DNA from: Companilactobacillus futsaii JCM 17355
GTDB taxonomy: Bacteria > Bacillota > Bacilli > Lactobacillales > Lactobacillaceae
Length of the DNA stretch: 64,000 bases
Assembly (NCBI RefSeq): GCF_001435505.1
Contig: NZ_AZDO01000050.1
Span: 1 to 64,000, forward strand
Direction: 5' to 3'
Both the position numbers and the translations under genes were made by a program. The notes beneath the pieces were generated by a model. The model did no database searches. It saw only the letters and a program-made list of their open reading frames with translations, and was not told the origin of the DNA. Shown here piece by piece: positions 42,651-55,132 of this stretch (the first letter of the stretch is position 1; each line of letters opens with the position of its first letter).

Positions 42651-44810
42651 TTATCTTAATGTTGAATCGCTTGCCTTAATCCATTCATCTGTAGCAACAC
42701 GATACATCTTCTTACCTCTGATTGTGGCACTTCTGTCGGTGTACCATGGTGTATTGACATCCAAGGCACGATCGATAATCAATTGTCCTTTAGAGTTATA
42801 GACCGGTGTGACGTTTGTTCCATTAGTTACGGCCACTGTTTGTAGAGGTGTGTACTTGTAGACGTCACTAGCCTTGACATACTGGTTTGTCGCAACACGA
42901 TAGTATTCAGCACCATTGATAGTTATAGTCTTATCAATGATCCAGCTTGAACCTTCAGAAAGAACTACGTCATCGTTTAATTTACCATTACCGTCATAAA
43001 TCTTGATATTGCCATTGTGTGGATAACCGGAAACGATATTATCAACGGTTTGGTCTGATTTTTGAACATAAACTGTTGCAGTAGGTGTGTCTTTATCGAT
43101 TGTGTAATTAATGTCATCGGCATTAACAAAAGCATAACCTGTTGGGGCCTTCAAAACAATCTTCGATTCGTTAGCACCCTTACCTGCTTGTGTACCGACT
43201 TCTTCGCCAGTATCTTGATCAACGTAGGAGATGTTATAAGGTGTGTCTGCGGCTACAACATATTTTGTTACCTCTTGGTCATTCTTCAACAAAATAAAGC
43301 CATGGTCGATAACAGATGCTAATGCATAGCCATCAGGTGCTGTAACACCAACATAGCTTCCAAAATTACCTGTACCTTGAGATTCTGTTCCAACTACTTT
43401 ACCAGTTGTTTTGTCTCTGAAAGTTACAGTGTAATTTAAAACGTTGGAATCTGCTTTTGGTTTTACGTAAACGTTCTTACTTGAAATAGATGCATTTAAT
43501 TTTTGCAACATATCTTCTTTATTTACTAACTCGTATCCTTCAGGAATGCCTGTCAATAATACTGTATCACCATCATTCCCATCTAACGTAGTGGTTGAAT
43601 TAGTAGGATTGTCTCCCACAACACTTACAAAATTAATATTTGTATTGGCACTTCTAGTTACATGATAAGTTTTAGTATAGTCGGAAGCACTTGGTGTAAA
43701 GTCCTCTACTGTACCACTTACAGTACTGTTTTCCGGCATTGCTTCCTGAATATTAGCGGCAGTAATAGTTTCAGTTCCTGTACCAGGCATATAAGTTCCT
43801 AATACTTTTTTAGTTGTTTTATCTTTAAAAGTAATTATTGGATTAACTGCATTTTCATCTATTGCAACATTCTGTACATCTGGATCAGTAAATGTTATTT
43901 CATCACCAGTCGCATCTGAAATAACTGTGTTACCTGCGCCATCAATAGCCGTTGCAACATAAGTAACATCATTTATTGTGCTATTTGTCTCATCAGAATC
44001 AGGATAGCCAGTGGCTTTAACCAAATATGAATTACCATTACTATCTTTAATCACGATAGGATTTTTTATATCAGAAGCGTTTGTAATAGTTCTATTGTTC
44101 AATTTAGACCAATCTGGTTCTTTATAAGTATTAACTGTTCTTGTTGCTGAAATACCGGTTATAGTAGCATTAGTATAATTGTCACTCGGTGTGAATTCTA
44201 CTGATTTACCATCTGTTGACATTACTCCTTTTACTACAGGATTATTTTCAACACCTAAAGCGTTTGTTCCATTAGAACTAATAGCTTTAACGTCAGAATT
44301 TTCAGCAGTATTTTTAATACCAGTTTCTCCATCTTTAAAATTCATAACCTGACTATTATTAGTAAATGAAACGATTGGTCTGGCAAAATTGTAGTTTACT
44401 GTAATAGTCTTCGTCACACCATCAAGAGTATATTTAACTGTCTTAGGGAATCCATTTGAATCTTTGTCAGATGTAACCATAGAAACTAATTGTTCATTAC
44501 CATCGACTACGTTTAGTTCCCCTTGCAAGACATTGTCAAATTGAGTGTCAGTCTTTTGACCAAAGATTGGTGCAACTGACATAGTTTGACCATCTTCTAG
44601 ATCAGAAAACTTCGTTTGGGAATTGACGTTGCTAGCGGTGGAACTTGAATTCAATAACTCATTGATAACTTGAATCACGTTGTTAGCGATTTCAGATTTG
44701 TCAACGCTTAATGCTTTGTTGGAACTAGCTTGTGCAACTGTTGTATTTGCCCCTAAAATAGTGCTTGATAACAAAATACCAGTCAAAGCTATCATTTTTA
44801 TTTTTTTCAT
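42651..44810 (-). CDS. Secreted surface protein with MucBP-like and SLAP repeats
   Basis: A 719-residue exported protein. Signal peptide at 1-30 (MKKIKMIALTGILLSSTIL, cleavage near VAQASS). The middle has repeated Ig/MucBP-like units (YTVTFRDKTTGKVVGTESQGTG; YNISYVDQDTGEEVGTQAGKG). The C-terminus holds two SLAP-type domains (about 590-650 and 655-719; YYRVATNQYVKASDVYKY and MYRVATDEWIKASDS), which bind the cell wall without covalent linkage, as in Lactobacillus SlpA. No LPXTG anchor. Probably an adhesin or wall-binding protein. Single gene with its own terminator. Confidence 0.8.
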   Translation of the reverse strand: MKKIKMIALTGILLSSTILGANTTVAQASSNKALSVDKSEIANNVIQVINELLNSSSTASNVNSQTKFSDLEDGQTMSVAPIFGQKTDTQFDNVLQGELNVVDGNEQLVSMVTSDKDSNGFPKTVKYTLDGVTKTITVNYNFARPIVSFTNNSQVMNFKDGETGIKNTAENSDVKAISSNGTNALGVENNPVVKGVMSTDGKSVEFTPSDNYTNATITGISATRTVNTYKEPDWSKLNNRTITNASDIKNPIVIKDSNGNSYLVKATGYPDSDETNSTINDVTYVATAIDGAGNTVISDATGDEITFTDPDVQNVAIDENAVNPIITFKDKTTKKVLGTYMPGTGTETITAANIQEAMPENSTVSGTVEDFTPSASDYTKTYHVTRSANTNINFVSVVGDNPTNSTTTLDGNDGDTVLLTGIPEGYELVNKEDMLQKLNASISSKNVYVKPKADSNVLNYTVTFRDKTTGKVVGTESQGTGNFGSYVGVTAPDGYALASVIDHGFILLKNDQEVTKYVVAADTPYNISYVDQDTGEEVGTQAGKGANESKIVLKAPTGYAFVNADDINYTIDKDTPTATVYVQKSDQTVDNIVSGYPHNGNIKIYDGNGKLNDDVVLSEGSSWIIDKTITINGAEYYRVATNQYVKASDVYKYTPLQTVAVTNGTNVTPVYNSKGQLIIDRALDVNTPWYTDRSATIRGKKMYRVATDEWIKASDSTLR

Positions 44811-44872
44811 AGCATTTATCTCCCTGATAATTTATATATATATCTAGACACCTTTATCATATCAAGAAACAA

Positions 44873-44905
44873 CAAAAAAAGAAGGCAAAAATACCTTCTT
44901 TTTTA
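44873..44905. terminator. Bidirectional intrinsic terminator
   Basis: AAAAAAGAAGG/CCTTCTTTTTT perfect 11-bp stem, between the surface-protein start and the broken acyltransferase. Confidence 0.85.
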
Positions 44906-44959
44906 AGAAAAATTTAAATAAAAGTTAATATTTGTAAAACGGTTACTTTTTTCGAACAA

Positions 44960-45950
44960 TTATGCCAGTAAATTCTTTATTACAGGAATTTTTCTGATAA
45001 TGTAAATCATAATTATTGAAAATACTAACGTAGCTAAAAAGATAACTGGATAATTATTAGGACTAATGAACTTACCAATAAAATTAATAATCAATCCATG
45101 TGACAAATAAATTCCATAAGTCAACGGTGCAATGAATTCTACCGACTTCGTAAAACAATTTGAATACTTTCCCTCAAAAAATTTGAAGCACATGAACAAC
45201 ATGACGGCAATCACTGGTGTGCTCAATGAAGAAGCGATATTCAAAAAAGCCCATGGACTTTGTGCCGGAATAAATCTCACTGCTACTTTAATTACGAACA
45301 AAATAACAATAATAATTACATATTTAGATAAATTGAATTTCAGCTTAGTCTTGTGGGTCAATAAGTACCCCATCACAAAATATCCCAAATAAGATGACAA
45401 AATAATTTTAGCCATACTATATAAGCTAAACACATTACCAATTGCTGGTGGTGTGAATTGACCGATTGCTGGCAAAATAATATCACCAATCATCCACAAT
45501 AATAGAAGATAGTTCAACAAGCTCTTATTCATATGATCAACTAATAGCTTGATGAATGGCGAAATTAAATACAATCCAAACAATGAATAAATGAACCAAT
45601 AGGCCATCAAAACTGGTTGATGAAATATCAGTGAAACCGTTACTAAGAATTGATGAATATTAAAAATTCCATCTATCTTACTTACCGGATAGGCACTGAT
45701 AATTGACCAAACGATGTTTGAATAGATACCCTACATTCGTCGTTTTTTTACTATTTAAAATAGTTGCCCCACTTATCATGAAAAACATTGGTACAGCTAC
45801 TTCAGTAATCCCTACTAAAACATTTGTCACTGACCACGAAAAAGAATGATCTGGCGTTGCTATTCTGACTGAACAGGCATGTGCCAAAACAACCAAAATC
45901 ATAGCCACGACACGAATAACATCAATGTAAATAACACGTTTTGACTTCAT
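44960..45950 (-). pseudogene. Acyltransferase-3 family protein, frameshifted
   Basis: Two reading frames make one membrane acyltransferase (OafA/WecH-like). From 45950 the first frame gives VIYIDVIRVVAMILVVLAH (helix 1 with the catalytic His) up to GYLFKHR, then runs into LVNYQCLSGK and a stop. In the next frame WSIISAYPVSK continues at about 45709 and runs on to a multi-helix C-terminus ending 44960. The break lies near 45710; compared with relatives some residues before WSIIS are missing, so a small deletion is likely. Intact relatives O-acetylate surface polymers. No active product is expected. Confidence 0.82.
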
Positions 45951-46016
45951 ATTTACCCCCTATGTAAACAAGAAACATATTATCATATTTTTCCTACTTT
46001 AAAGAAAAAATTAAGG

Positions 46017-46056
46017 ATAAAAAAAGACAGAATGCTTTTTAAAAACAATTCTGTCT
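46017..46056 (-). terminator. Intrinsic terminator
   Basis: AGACAGAAT/ATTCTGTCT stem then TTTTTTT on the minus strand, after the small membrane-protein gene. Confidence 0.8.
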
Positions 46057-46075
46057 ATATTCATTCATTTCTTAT

Positions 46076-46273
46076 TTACAACCAACGCTTATGATGTCGC
46101 ATGAATATTTCATGATTTTTCTCCATACCACCTAAATAAACTATCGACAACACTACCACCGCAAACAACGCTAAAAACGCATTTGGTTGGTTGAAGAAGT
46201 ACAAAACTATTGCTAGTCCGATTAATATTAGAATCGATACTCTAAGCGAAAACCTCGGTACTTTGTCTTTCAT
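46076..46273 (-). CDS. Small membrane protein (65 residues)
   Basis: A 65-residue protein with two hydrophobic helices (about 9-27 and 30-48) and a basic C-terminus (FMRHHKRWL). AAAGAGGTAA lies upstream of the ATG. No known family recognised. Confidence 0.6.
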   Translation of the reverse strand: MKDKVPRFSLRVSILILIGLAIVLYFFNQPNAFLALFAVVVLSIVYLGGMEKNHEIFMRHHKRWL

Positions 46274-46347
46274 AAAATTATTACCTCTTTGCCTTGAGAT
46301 TTCACCTACATTATGGAAGATTTTTTAACAACGTGCAATCCAGATGC

Positions 46348-47823
<1,476 letters not shown>

Positions 47824-47832
47824 CTATTAATA

Positions 47833-47846
47833 TGGTAACGTTTTCT
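47833..47846. promoter_or_regulatory. cre-like site between bglP and bglA
   Basis: TGGTAACGTTTTCT fits the CcpA operator (TGWNANCGNTNWCA) with about two mismatches. It lies in the 64-base gap upstream of bglA. Confidence 0.5.
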
Positions 47847-47863
47847 TCAGTTTGAAAACAAGT

Positions 47864-49977
<2,114 letters not shown>

Positions 49978-49984
49978 ATTTTAT

Positions 49985-50821
49985 TTAATTGTTACGATGA
50001 GTCACTCGCCAAACGTGTAAAATCAAGTAAACTTGATCATTTTGGGAAAGTGCCCATCCTTTAGTATTGCGTAAAAATGTAGAAATCTTCTGAACCGTCG
50101 CATTTTCATCAGGATACTTCATAATCATCAACTTCAATAAACTCGGATCCAGTTGTTCAGTTGAAGTCTTGTTTGATTTTAGTTTTCTAATTAGAAAATA
50201 TCGCAAATGTGAAACCAATCGACTGTAATTGAATGATTCATCATCCAAAGTCGTATGATAACTGATTTGGATAATATTAATAATATCCGCAATCATCTTT
50301 GATACTTGAATCGTATCTTGCAAAGTTTCCTTTTCATTTTCAAGATTAACGAAATGATAAGTTAGAAAAACTAATTCACCTTTTGGAAACACGACGCCCA
50401 AATCTTCTCGAATAATTTCAAGAGCTCGAACAGAAGCTTGATATTCTTTCGGAAATAATTTCTTAACTTCCCAACTAACTGCTCGATCTGTAAACTCAAT
50501 GTGCTCTTTAGCACGTTTATACGCGAAATTGATATGATCAGCCAAAATCAAATATTGATAGTCGTTAAATTTGACCTTCAAGAAAGCTTCAACGTCTTGA
50601 ACAATGTCAGTCGTTACGTTAATAATGCCTTCGTCATACTCTTTCAAGGTATCGATTTCATCATTATTAACTGATTTGAATTTTTGAGTGATTTTTGATG
50701 CGTCCACCAAATCGCCCGGCTTCTTGCCAAATCCAATTCCTTTTCCAACAATCATCCATTCAACGTTTTCATCATCGACGACAAGAGCGGCATTATTATT
50801 ATAATTTTTGACAAATTTCAC
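49985..50821 (-). CDS. licT: BglG/LicT-family transcription antiterminator
   Basis: A 278-residue RNA-binding regulator: N-terminal CAT domain (about 1-55; FVKNYNNNAALVVDD and GKGIGFGKKPGD) and two PRD domains with conserved His (ILADHINFAYKRA; FLTYHFVNLENEK). GTG at 50821 is chosen because GAGGAGGG lies eight bases upstream. It binds the two RAT elements and lets transcription pass the terminators when beta-glucoside is present. PTS phosphorylation of the PRDs controls it. Confidence 0.92.
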   Translation of the reverse strand: MKFVKNYNNNAALVVDDENVEWMIVGKGIGFGKKPGDLVDASKITQKFKSVNNDEIDTLKEYDEGIINVTTDIVQDVEAFLKVKFNDYQYLILADHINFAYKRAKEHIEFTDRAVSWEVKKLFPKEYQASVRALEIIREDLGVVFPKGELVFLTYHFVNLENEKETLQDTIQVSKMIADIINIIQISYHTTLDDESFNYSRLVSHLRYFLIRKLKSNKTSTEQLDPSLLKLMIMKYPDENATVQKISTFLRNTKGWALSQNDQVYLILHVWRVTHRNN

Positions 50822-50835
50822 AAAAATACCCTCCT

Positions 50836-50885
50836 CAAAAAAAATACCCACTAATTTTACACTTATAGTGTAACAATTTAGTAGG
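50836..50885 (-). terminator. Conditional terminator upstream of licT
   Basis: An 18-bp imperfect stem around CCTACTAAATTGTTACAC followed by eight T on the minus strand. It overlaps the RAT at 50884-50914. Confidence 0.88.
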
Positions 50886-50914
50886 TTTATGCCTGATCGA
50901 ATCAGTAACACGCT
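50884..50914 (-). promoter_or_regulatory. RAT antiterminator element upstream of licT
   Basis: On the minus strand AGCGTGTTACTG and ATCAGGCATAAACC match the LicT/SacY RAT consensus, giving autoregulation of the antiterminator. Confidence 0.85.
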
Positions 50915-50931
50915 TTTTGTTTACGAGCAAT

Positions 50932-50960
50932 ATGATAGCGCTTTCTTCGATATCCGTCAA
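50932..50960 (-). promoter_or_regulatory. Promoter of the licT-bglP-bglA operon
   Basis: Minus-strand TTGACG (50955-50960), a 17-base spacer and TATCAT (50932-50937). The cre box at 50933-50946 overlaps the -10, so CcpA would block it. Confidence 0.75.
50933..50946. promoter_or_regulatory. cre site (CcpA operator)
   Basis: TGATAGCGCTTTCT is one or two bases from the consensus TGAAAGCGCTTTCA and overlaps the bgl operon -10 box. Confidence 0.75.
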
Positions 50961-51102
50961 GTCATTTTTTAGAAAAGTTTTATTTCAAAAATAAACAGCA
51001 AAATATTTAAAAGTATATTCTTTATTGTTTTTCAATAAATTTATATTGTTTATCAATATAAAATGAGCTAAAATATCCTTAATCACAAAGGAGATTTCGA
51101 TT

Positions 51103-51576
51103 ATGAAAATCAAAACTACTTTACTAAAAATTGTTACTTTGATTATAGATGCTTTTGTTTTATTCTTTGTAGTCATGTTATCTATGAGCATGCTTAACGC
51201 CATTCAAGACCATCCTTTTGAATTATTACCGACCGTTGCTGGTACGACCTTTTTGACTGTGGGTCTCTTAGTCCTTATCATCAGTTACTACTTATTTAGA
51301 ATTTTCAAACTGATCGACAATCACAATTTTTTTACCCAACAGGCTTTGCACTTTGTTAGAATGGTTCGTTATTTATTCATTGCTTGTTCAGTTGTTTTAC
51401 TCGCAATTTTACCGATAGCGTATCAAGCAGCCGACATCGATGATGCTCCTGGACTCATTATTGTAGCCTTAGGATTTATCTTTTTCCCCAGTGCAATCGC
51501 AGCTTTTATCTCGGTCATGGAAAAAATTCTGATCAACTCGATTCAATTTAAACAAGAAAATGAATTAACAATATAG
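51103..51576 (+). CDS. DUF2975 family membrane protein
   Basis: A 157-residue protein with four hydrophobic helices (about 8-30, 45-66, 88-110, 122-145) and the DUF2975 phrase FRIFKLIDNHNFFTQQALHFVRMVRY. AAAGGAG lies before the ATG. This family is usually followed by a small Cro/CI regulator of YozG type, as here, nine bases downstream. The pair probably forms a membrane-linked regulatory unit; the role is unknown. Confidence 0.8.
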   Translation: MKIKTTLLKIVTLIIDAFVLFFVVMLSMSMLNAIQDHPFELLPTVAGTTFLTVGLLVLIISYYLFRIFKLIDNHNFFTQQALHFVRMVRYLFIACSVVLLAILPIAYQAADIDDAPGLIIVALGFIFFPSAIAAFISVMEKILINSIQFKQENELTI

Positions 51577-51585
51577 GAGGTCAAA

Positions 51586-51789
51586 ATGATAAAAATAAAT
51601 TTGGATCTTCTACTAGTTAAAAAGAATATGACTGTTACTGAATTGGCTGAAAAGGTTGGTATCACGCAAGCCAACATCTCAATTTTAAAAAATGGACGTG
51701 CCAAAGCAATTCGTTTTTCAACTTTAGAAAAAATTTGCCAAGCACTAGACTGTCAGCCTGGTGATATCTTAGAATATATACAGGAATGA
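51586..51789 (+). CDS. Small XRE/Cro-family HTH regulator (YozG-like)
   Basis: A 67-residue helix-turn-helix protein: KKNMTVTELAEKVGITQANI then LEKICQALDCQPGDILEY. It is the length and pattern of YozG/YvaO-type regulators encoded with DUF2975 genes. TAGGAGG precedes the ATG. It may be controlled through the membrane partner. Confidence 0.87.
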   Translation: MIKINLDLLLVKKNMTVTELAEKVGITQANISILKNGRAKAIRFSTLEKICQALDCQPGDILEYIQE

Positions 51790-51926
51790 CGGAATGTATA
51801 TATTGCTCTTTCCTTACTCCTTTAAGCTTCAGCTCATATCTTCACAAAAACATCAAGCAATCTTTAAATAATATAATTTTTCTTATGCTAATATGCAGTT
51901 GAAGTTATAGAAAGGAGTCTTAGATT

Positions 51927-52295
51927 ATGTCAGAGACAAAGAAAGTTATTGCCGTAGCTTTAGATATCAATAAGATTCCCTACAATAGTGATGTTGATGT
52001 CATTTTTACTCCAGGAACTCAAAAAATTTGGTATACGAGAAATACCCAATCAATTGAGATACCTAAACGGATTTTACTTTTTGATTCACTTTTGAACTCA
52101 TTTTTTAAGAAATTTTCTAAAAAATCCAATAAGCATGATGTTTTGAAATTTAATTATTTTACTAATAAAGTTGCCCGTTATTTGAAGGATCATCCTTACG
52201 ATGCAGTTATCTTCGAAAACCAACAACTTAAGAATAAAATTCTTCCCAATTTCAAAAATAAAAACGAATACGTCGTTGAAGATACGATGGCTTAA
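51927..52295 (+). CDS. Hypothetical protein (122 residues)
   Basis: A 122-residue soluble protein with a strand-rich start (VIAVALDINKIP, DVDVIFTPG), a basic central loop (FFKKFSKKSNKHD) and a C-terminal helix-strand part. No recognised motif. AAAGGAG precedes the ATG and a terminator follows. Function unknown. Confidence 0.55.
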   Translation: MSETKKVIAVALDINKIPYNSDVDVIFTPGTQKIWYTRNTQSIEIPKRILLFDSLLNSFFKKFSKKSNKHDVLKFNYFTNKVARYLKDHPYDAVIFENQQLKNKILPNFKNKNEYVVEDTMA

Positions 52296-52300
52296 CTTTT

Positions 52301-52329
52301 ACCGATTCCTTTTGGGATCGGTTTTTTTG
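52301..52329 (+). terminator. Intrinsic terminator
   Basis: ACCGATTCC/GGATCGGT stem then TTTTTTT after the 122-residue gene. Confidence 0.83.
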
Positions 52330-52331
52330 TG

Positions 52332-52368
52332 TTTCATTTATTAAAAATAATATTTTTAATAAATGAAA
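52332..52368. promoter_or_regulatory. Perfect 37-bp palindrome
   Basis: Eighteen bases on each side of a single central A (52350) are exact complements (arm TTTCATTTATTAAAAATA). It lies three bases after a terminator and upstream of TATACT in the promoter region of the lectin/WxL gene. It has no G/C-rich core or T-run, so it looks more like a protein-binding site or cruciform than a terminator. Confidence 0.6.
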
Positions 52369-52436
52369 TGAAAACGGATTCATATCTTGATATACTATTA
52401 TATACAATGAATATACATTTAGGGGAGTGAATCTTG

Positions 52437-55091
52437 ATGAAAGGACATCATAAGCATCTGATTGGATATATTTTTATATCCTTTTTTTGGTTATTCTTTG
52501 CCGTTTTCTTTAATACAAATACTATTTATGCTTCTGAACCAGCTGGTTTACCTATAAAAGATTATCTATCCGTCTACGACCCTGTAGTCGTTAATCCAGA
52601 CAATGGTACTAATCTTTTTAAAACGAACAGCGCTCAATTTTTAAATACTGATACTGGACAATTAACCGATGGTTCCGGTTCAACTGAATCAAGCGGCATT
52701 CTTGAAAAAACAATTAATACAAATATGGGAACTTACGGAGCTCTATGGTCAAATGAAAAAAATCGTTGGGATTTGTCCCAAAAGCAAAGTATTTCAGCGT
52801 GGCTATACTTTGGACCTTATGATAATAATCCTCTAGCAAATGGTGATGGACTTGCTTTTGTGCTACAAAACGACATTAGAAAAGGTCAAGCTATGGGTAC
52901 TGGATTGCAAGGATTAGGCGTTTACGGGTGGGATTTGACTCACATTGACGATACGGTAAAACCCGCTACTCCAAATATCATTGCTAATACTTCCATTAGA
53001 AATAGTGTTGCATTAGAGTTTGACACTAATCTTAACAAAGTAACTGACGATGCATCCCCTACTGAATTACATTACAAAAAGGGAATTTTAGGCATTAAAA
53101 GTGATCAATACTTTACCTCACATGCTTTCGATAGTACCGTCATGGATGCTGGAAATCCATCAGACTTTTTTGGAATTCCTTCAGGTGAATTACTTCCTAA
53201 CTCCTATTTAGGACCTAAAATTTATACAGAAACGATGGATAACGCTGGATCAGGACATATTGCTTTTACTTTGCCAGGAACTCCTTATTCTTACTTCGTC
53301 AATATTTTTTCAGATCCACCTTCTAATTATTCAAAAAACCGTGTTTCAACAACTCTTGGTCAATTTCACGCAAACCCACAAAAAGCACAGTTAACTAATG
53401 ACGATGATTATTTTGGAAACTTAGTTAGTTGGCATCACGTCACGATTACTTGGGAACCCAACGAAGATCTCACTGCTGGAACTTTGAGTTATGTGTACAA
53501 CGACAAAGATGAAAACGGAATTACCAACAATAATAAATCAACTAATGAATACTTCCGTCGTGTTGAATCTTCTATCAAAGTTCCAATGAGTACCTTTAAT
53601 CTTTATAACAATTACAACGTTTATTGGGGATTTACAGGGTCTAATAGTAATTATGGTCAAGACAGTGATGATGATGATCCTAATAAAGTTTATGACAAAT
53701 ATGTCAAACTTGAAACCCTACCCGACTCCCCTAATCCAATCGCCAACAGTTCAATAACTGATAACACATTAAACAAAACTATCACTGATCAATCAACTGA
53801 CATTGACGTCAATAGTAGTGATTCTGTCGATTTAAATTACGAAATTCGTCACGCCAAAGACGATGATACAAAATCCAATTCTGCGATTCTCCCCGATTCA
53901 CAAAAACCATCTTGGAAAGATATCGTGGCGGCTATCCAAATTCCTGATATGGAAACTTACTTAGATTTTCGCCAAGAAGACAGTCCCAACACTCCCGGGC
54001 AAAAACGTATCGGCTATATCGAATATCAAGATGGTACTCAAGATGACCTATTAGTTTCAGACGTATCTTTAACTAGTGGCCAAGCGGAAAGTACTAGTAA
54101 CAGAGTCGACATTAATAGCCGTTTAATCAACAAAAAGCTTTCCAAAGACCTCGATAACGCCGACAATAAAATTACCAACATCAAAATTTTTGGAACAGCT
54201 ATTAACAAGGACTTAAAAGACCATCTAGTTCAAAAGGCTCCCGCCTACTTCAATGGTAGCAATGCCATCATTTCAACTAGTTCTCCAGAGTTTAATATTC
54301 GTTATGAGAAGAACTGGAGTTTAATGGCTAAAGGGCTTGAAGAAAATTACACGCTCCGTTTCCAACAAGAAAATCCTAATATCACTTTGCCTATCGAACT
54401 ATCTTACAACCCTGAACAAAAATTTGTCCCTGGAGATGAATTGCTCGTAGATATCAATATCGATAATGACAAAAAAATTCAAAGTAAAATCAACGTCACT
54501 GGTAACGATACGACTGAAAAAATCGAAATTCCTATCAATGAAACTATCTTTGATTCCGCAAGTGATTTTTGGAATACTTTCTCATTAGAAAAGAACAATC
54601 CTCACCGAATTGAAATCACAGTGACCGATAAGGATTCTAAAGTCTCTAACAACGTCCAATTCTATGTTGAAGTAGTTCCTAACAAAGTTCTTGAAGTTGA
54701 CGCCTCCAAGAGTATTTCTTTCAAAGACATCAATTATTCTAGTAAAGCTGACTACATCCACCGTAAAGATGATGGTTATGTTAAAGTAACTAGTCGTAAC
54801 AATCCTTGGCAATTACGTACTCGAGTAGTTACACCATTAACTAAGTCAGGTGACAATGAACAATTCGCTGGTAGCTTGCTTTACATCGACGACGACCAAA
54901 GATCTGCACTAAACGATTCGCCAACTTTGATTGAAGAAGACAACCATAGTTATCCTGAAGAAACCGAAACAATGATTTCTGATTCTTGGAAAGATGACAC
55001 AGGTTTAATCTTGAAACAAACTGGCTTAAATGAAGCCGGTAAGTATACTGGAGTCTTGGAATGGAGTTTAGCTGACGCCGATATTAATTAA
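52437..55091 (+). CDS. Secreted L-type-lectin / WxL-domain surface protein
   Basis: An 884-residue exported protein. Signal peptide at about 1-32 (hydrophobic YIFISFFWLFFAVFF, cleavage near YASEP). Residues about 60-440 form an L-type (legume-lectin-like) domain: GDGLAFVLQND, LGVYGW, NSVALEFDT, HIAFTLPG and WHHVTITWEP. A middle beta-rich part follows. The C-terminus is a WxL domain: NPWQLRTRVVTPL and YTGVLEWSLADA. WxL domains bind peptidoglycan non-covalently. The usual DUF916 partner and other WxL genes are absent. ATG at 52437 has AGGGGAG upstream. Probably binds glycans at the surface. Confidence 0.8.
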   Translation: MKGHHKHLIGYIFISFFWLFFAVFFNTNTIYASEPAGLPIKDYLSVYDPVVVNPDNGTNLFKTNSAQFLNTDTGQLTDGSGSTESSGILEKTINTNMGTYGALWSNEKNRWDLSQKQSISAWLYFGPYDNNPLANGDGLAFVLQNDIRKGQAMGTGLQGLGVYGWDLTHIDDTVKPATPNIIANTSIRNSVALEFDTNLNKVTDDASPTELHYKKGILGIKSDQYFTSHAFDSTVMDAGNPSDFFGIPSGELLPNSYLGPKIYTETMDNAGSGHIAFTLPGTPYSYFVNIFSDPPSNYSKNRVSTTLGQFHANPQKAQLTNDDDYFGNLVSWHHVTITWEPNEDLTAGTLSYVYNDKDENGITNNNKSTNEYFRRVESSIKVPMSTFNLYNNYNVYWGFTGSNSNYGQDSDDDDPNKVYDKYVKLETLPDSPNPIANSSITDNTLNKTITDQSTDIDVNSSDSVDLNYEIRHAKDDDTKSNSAILPDSQKPSWKDIVAAIQIPDMETYLDFRQEDSPNTPGQKRIGYIEYQDGTQDDLLVSDVSLTSGQAESTSNRVDINSRLINKKLSKDLDNADNKITNIKIFGTAINKDLKDHLVQKAPAYFNGSNAIISTSSPEFNIRYEKNWSLMAKGLEENYTLRFQQENPNITLPIELSYNPEQKFVPGDELLVDINIDNDKKIQSKINVTGNDTTEKIEIPINETIFDSASDFWNTFSLEKNNPHRIEITVTDKDSKVSNNVQFYVEVVPNKVLEVDASKSISFKDINYSSKADYIHRKDDGYVKVTSRNNPWQLRTRVVTPLTKSGDNEQFAGSLLYIDDDQRSALNDSPTLIEEDNHSYPEETETMISDSWKDDTGLILKQTGLNEAGKYTGVLEWSLADADIN

Positions 55092-55098
55092 GACACAC

Positions 55099-55131
55099 AA
55101 AAAGGAGCCTCAATAACTTAGGCTCCTTTTT
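55099..55131. terminator. Bidirectional intrinsic terminator
   Basis: AAAAAGGAGCCT/AGGCTCCTTTTT perfect 12-bp stem between the lectin gene and the convergent SDR gene. Confidence 0.88.
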
Positions 55132-55132
55132 G

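Noticed and set aside
50985-51203. Minus-strand frame of 72 codons near the DUF2975 gene
   Set aside because: It overlaps the promoter and start of the well-supported DUF2975 gene and has a low-complexity AT-rich sequence.
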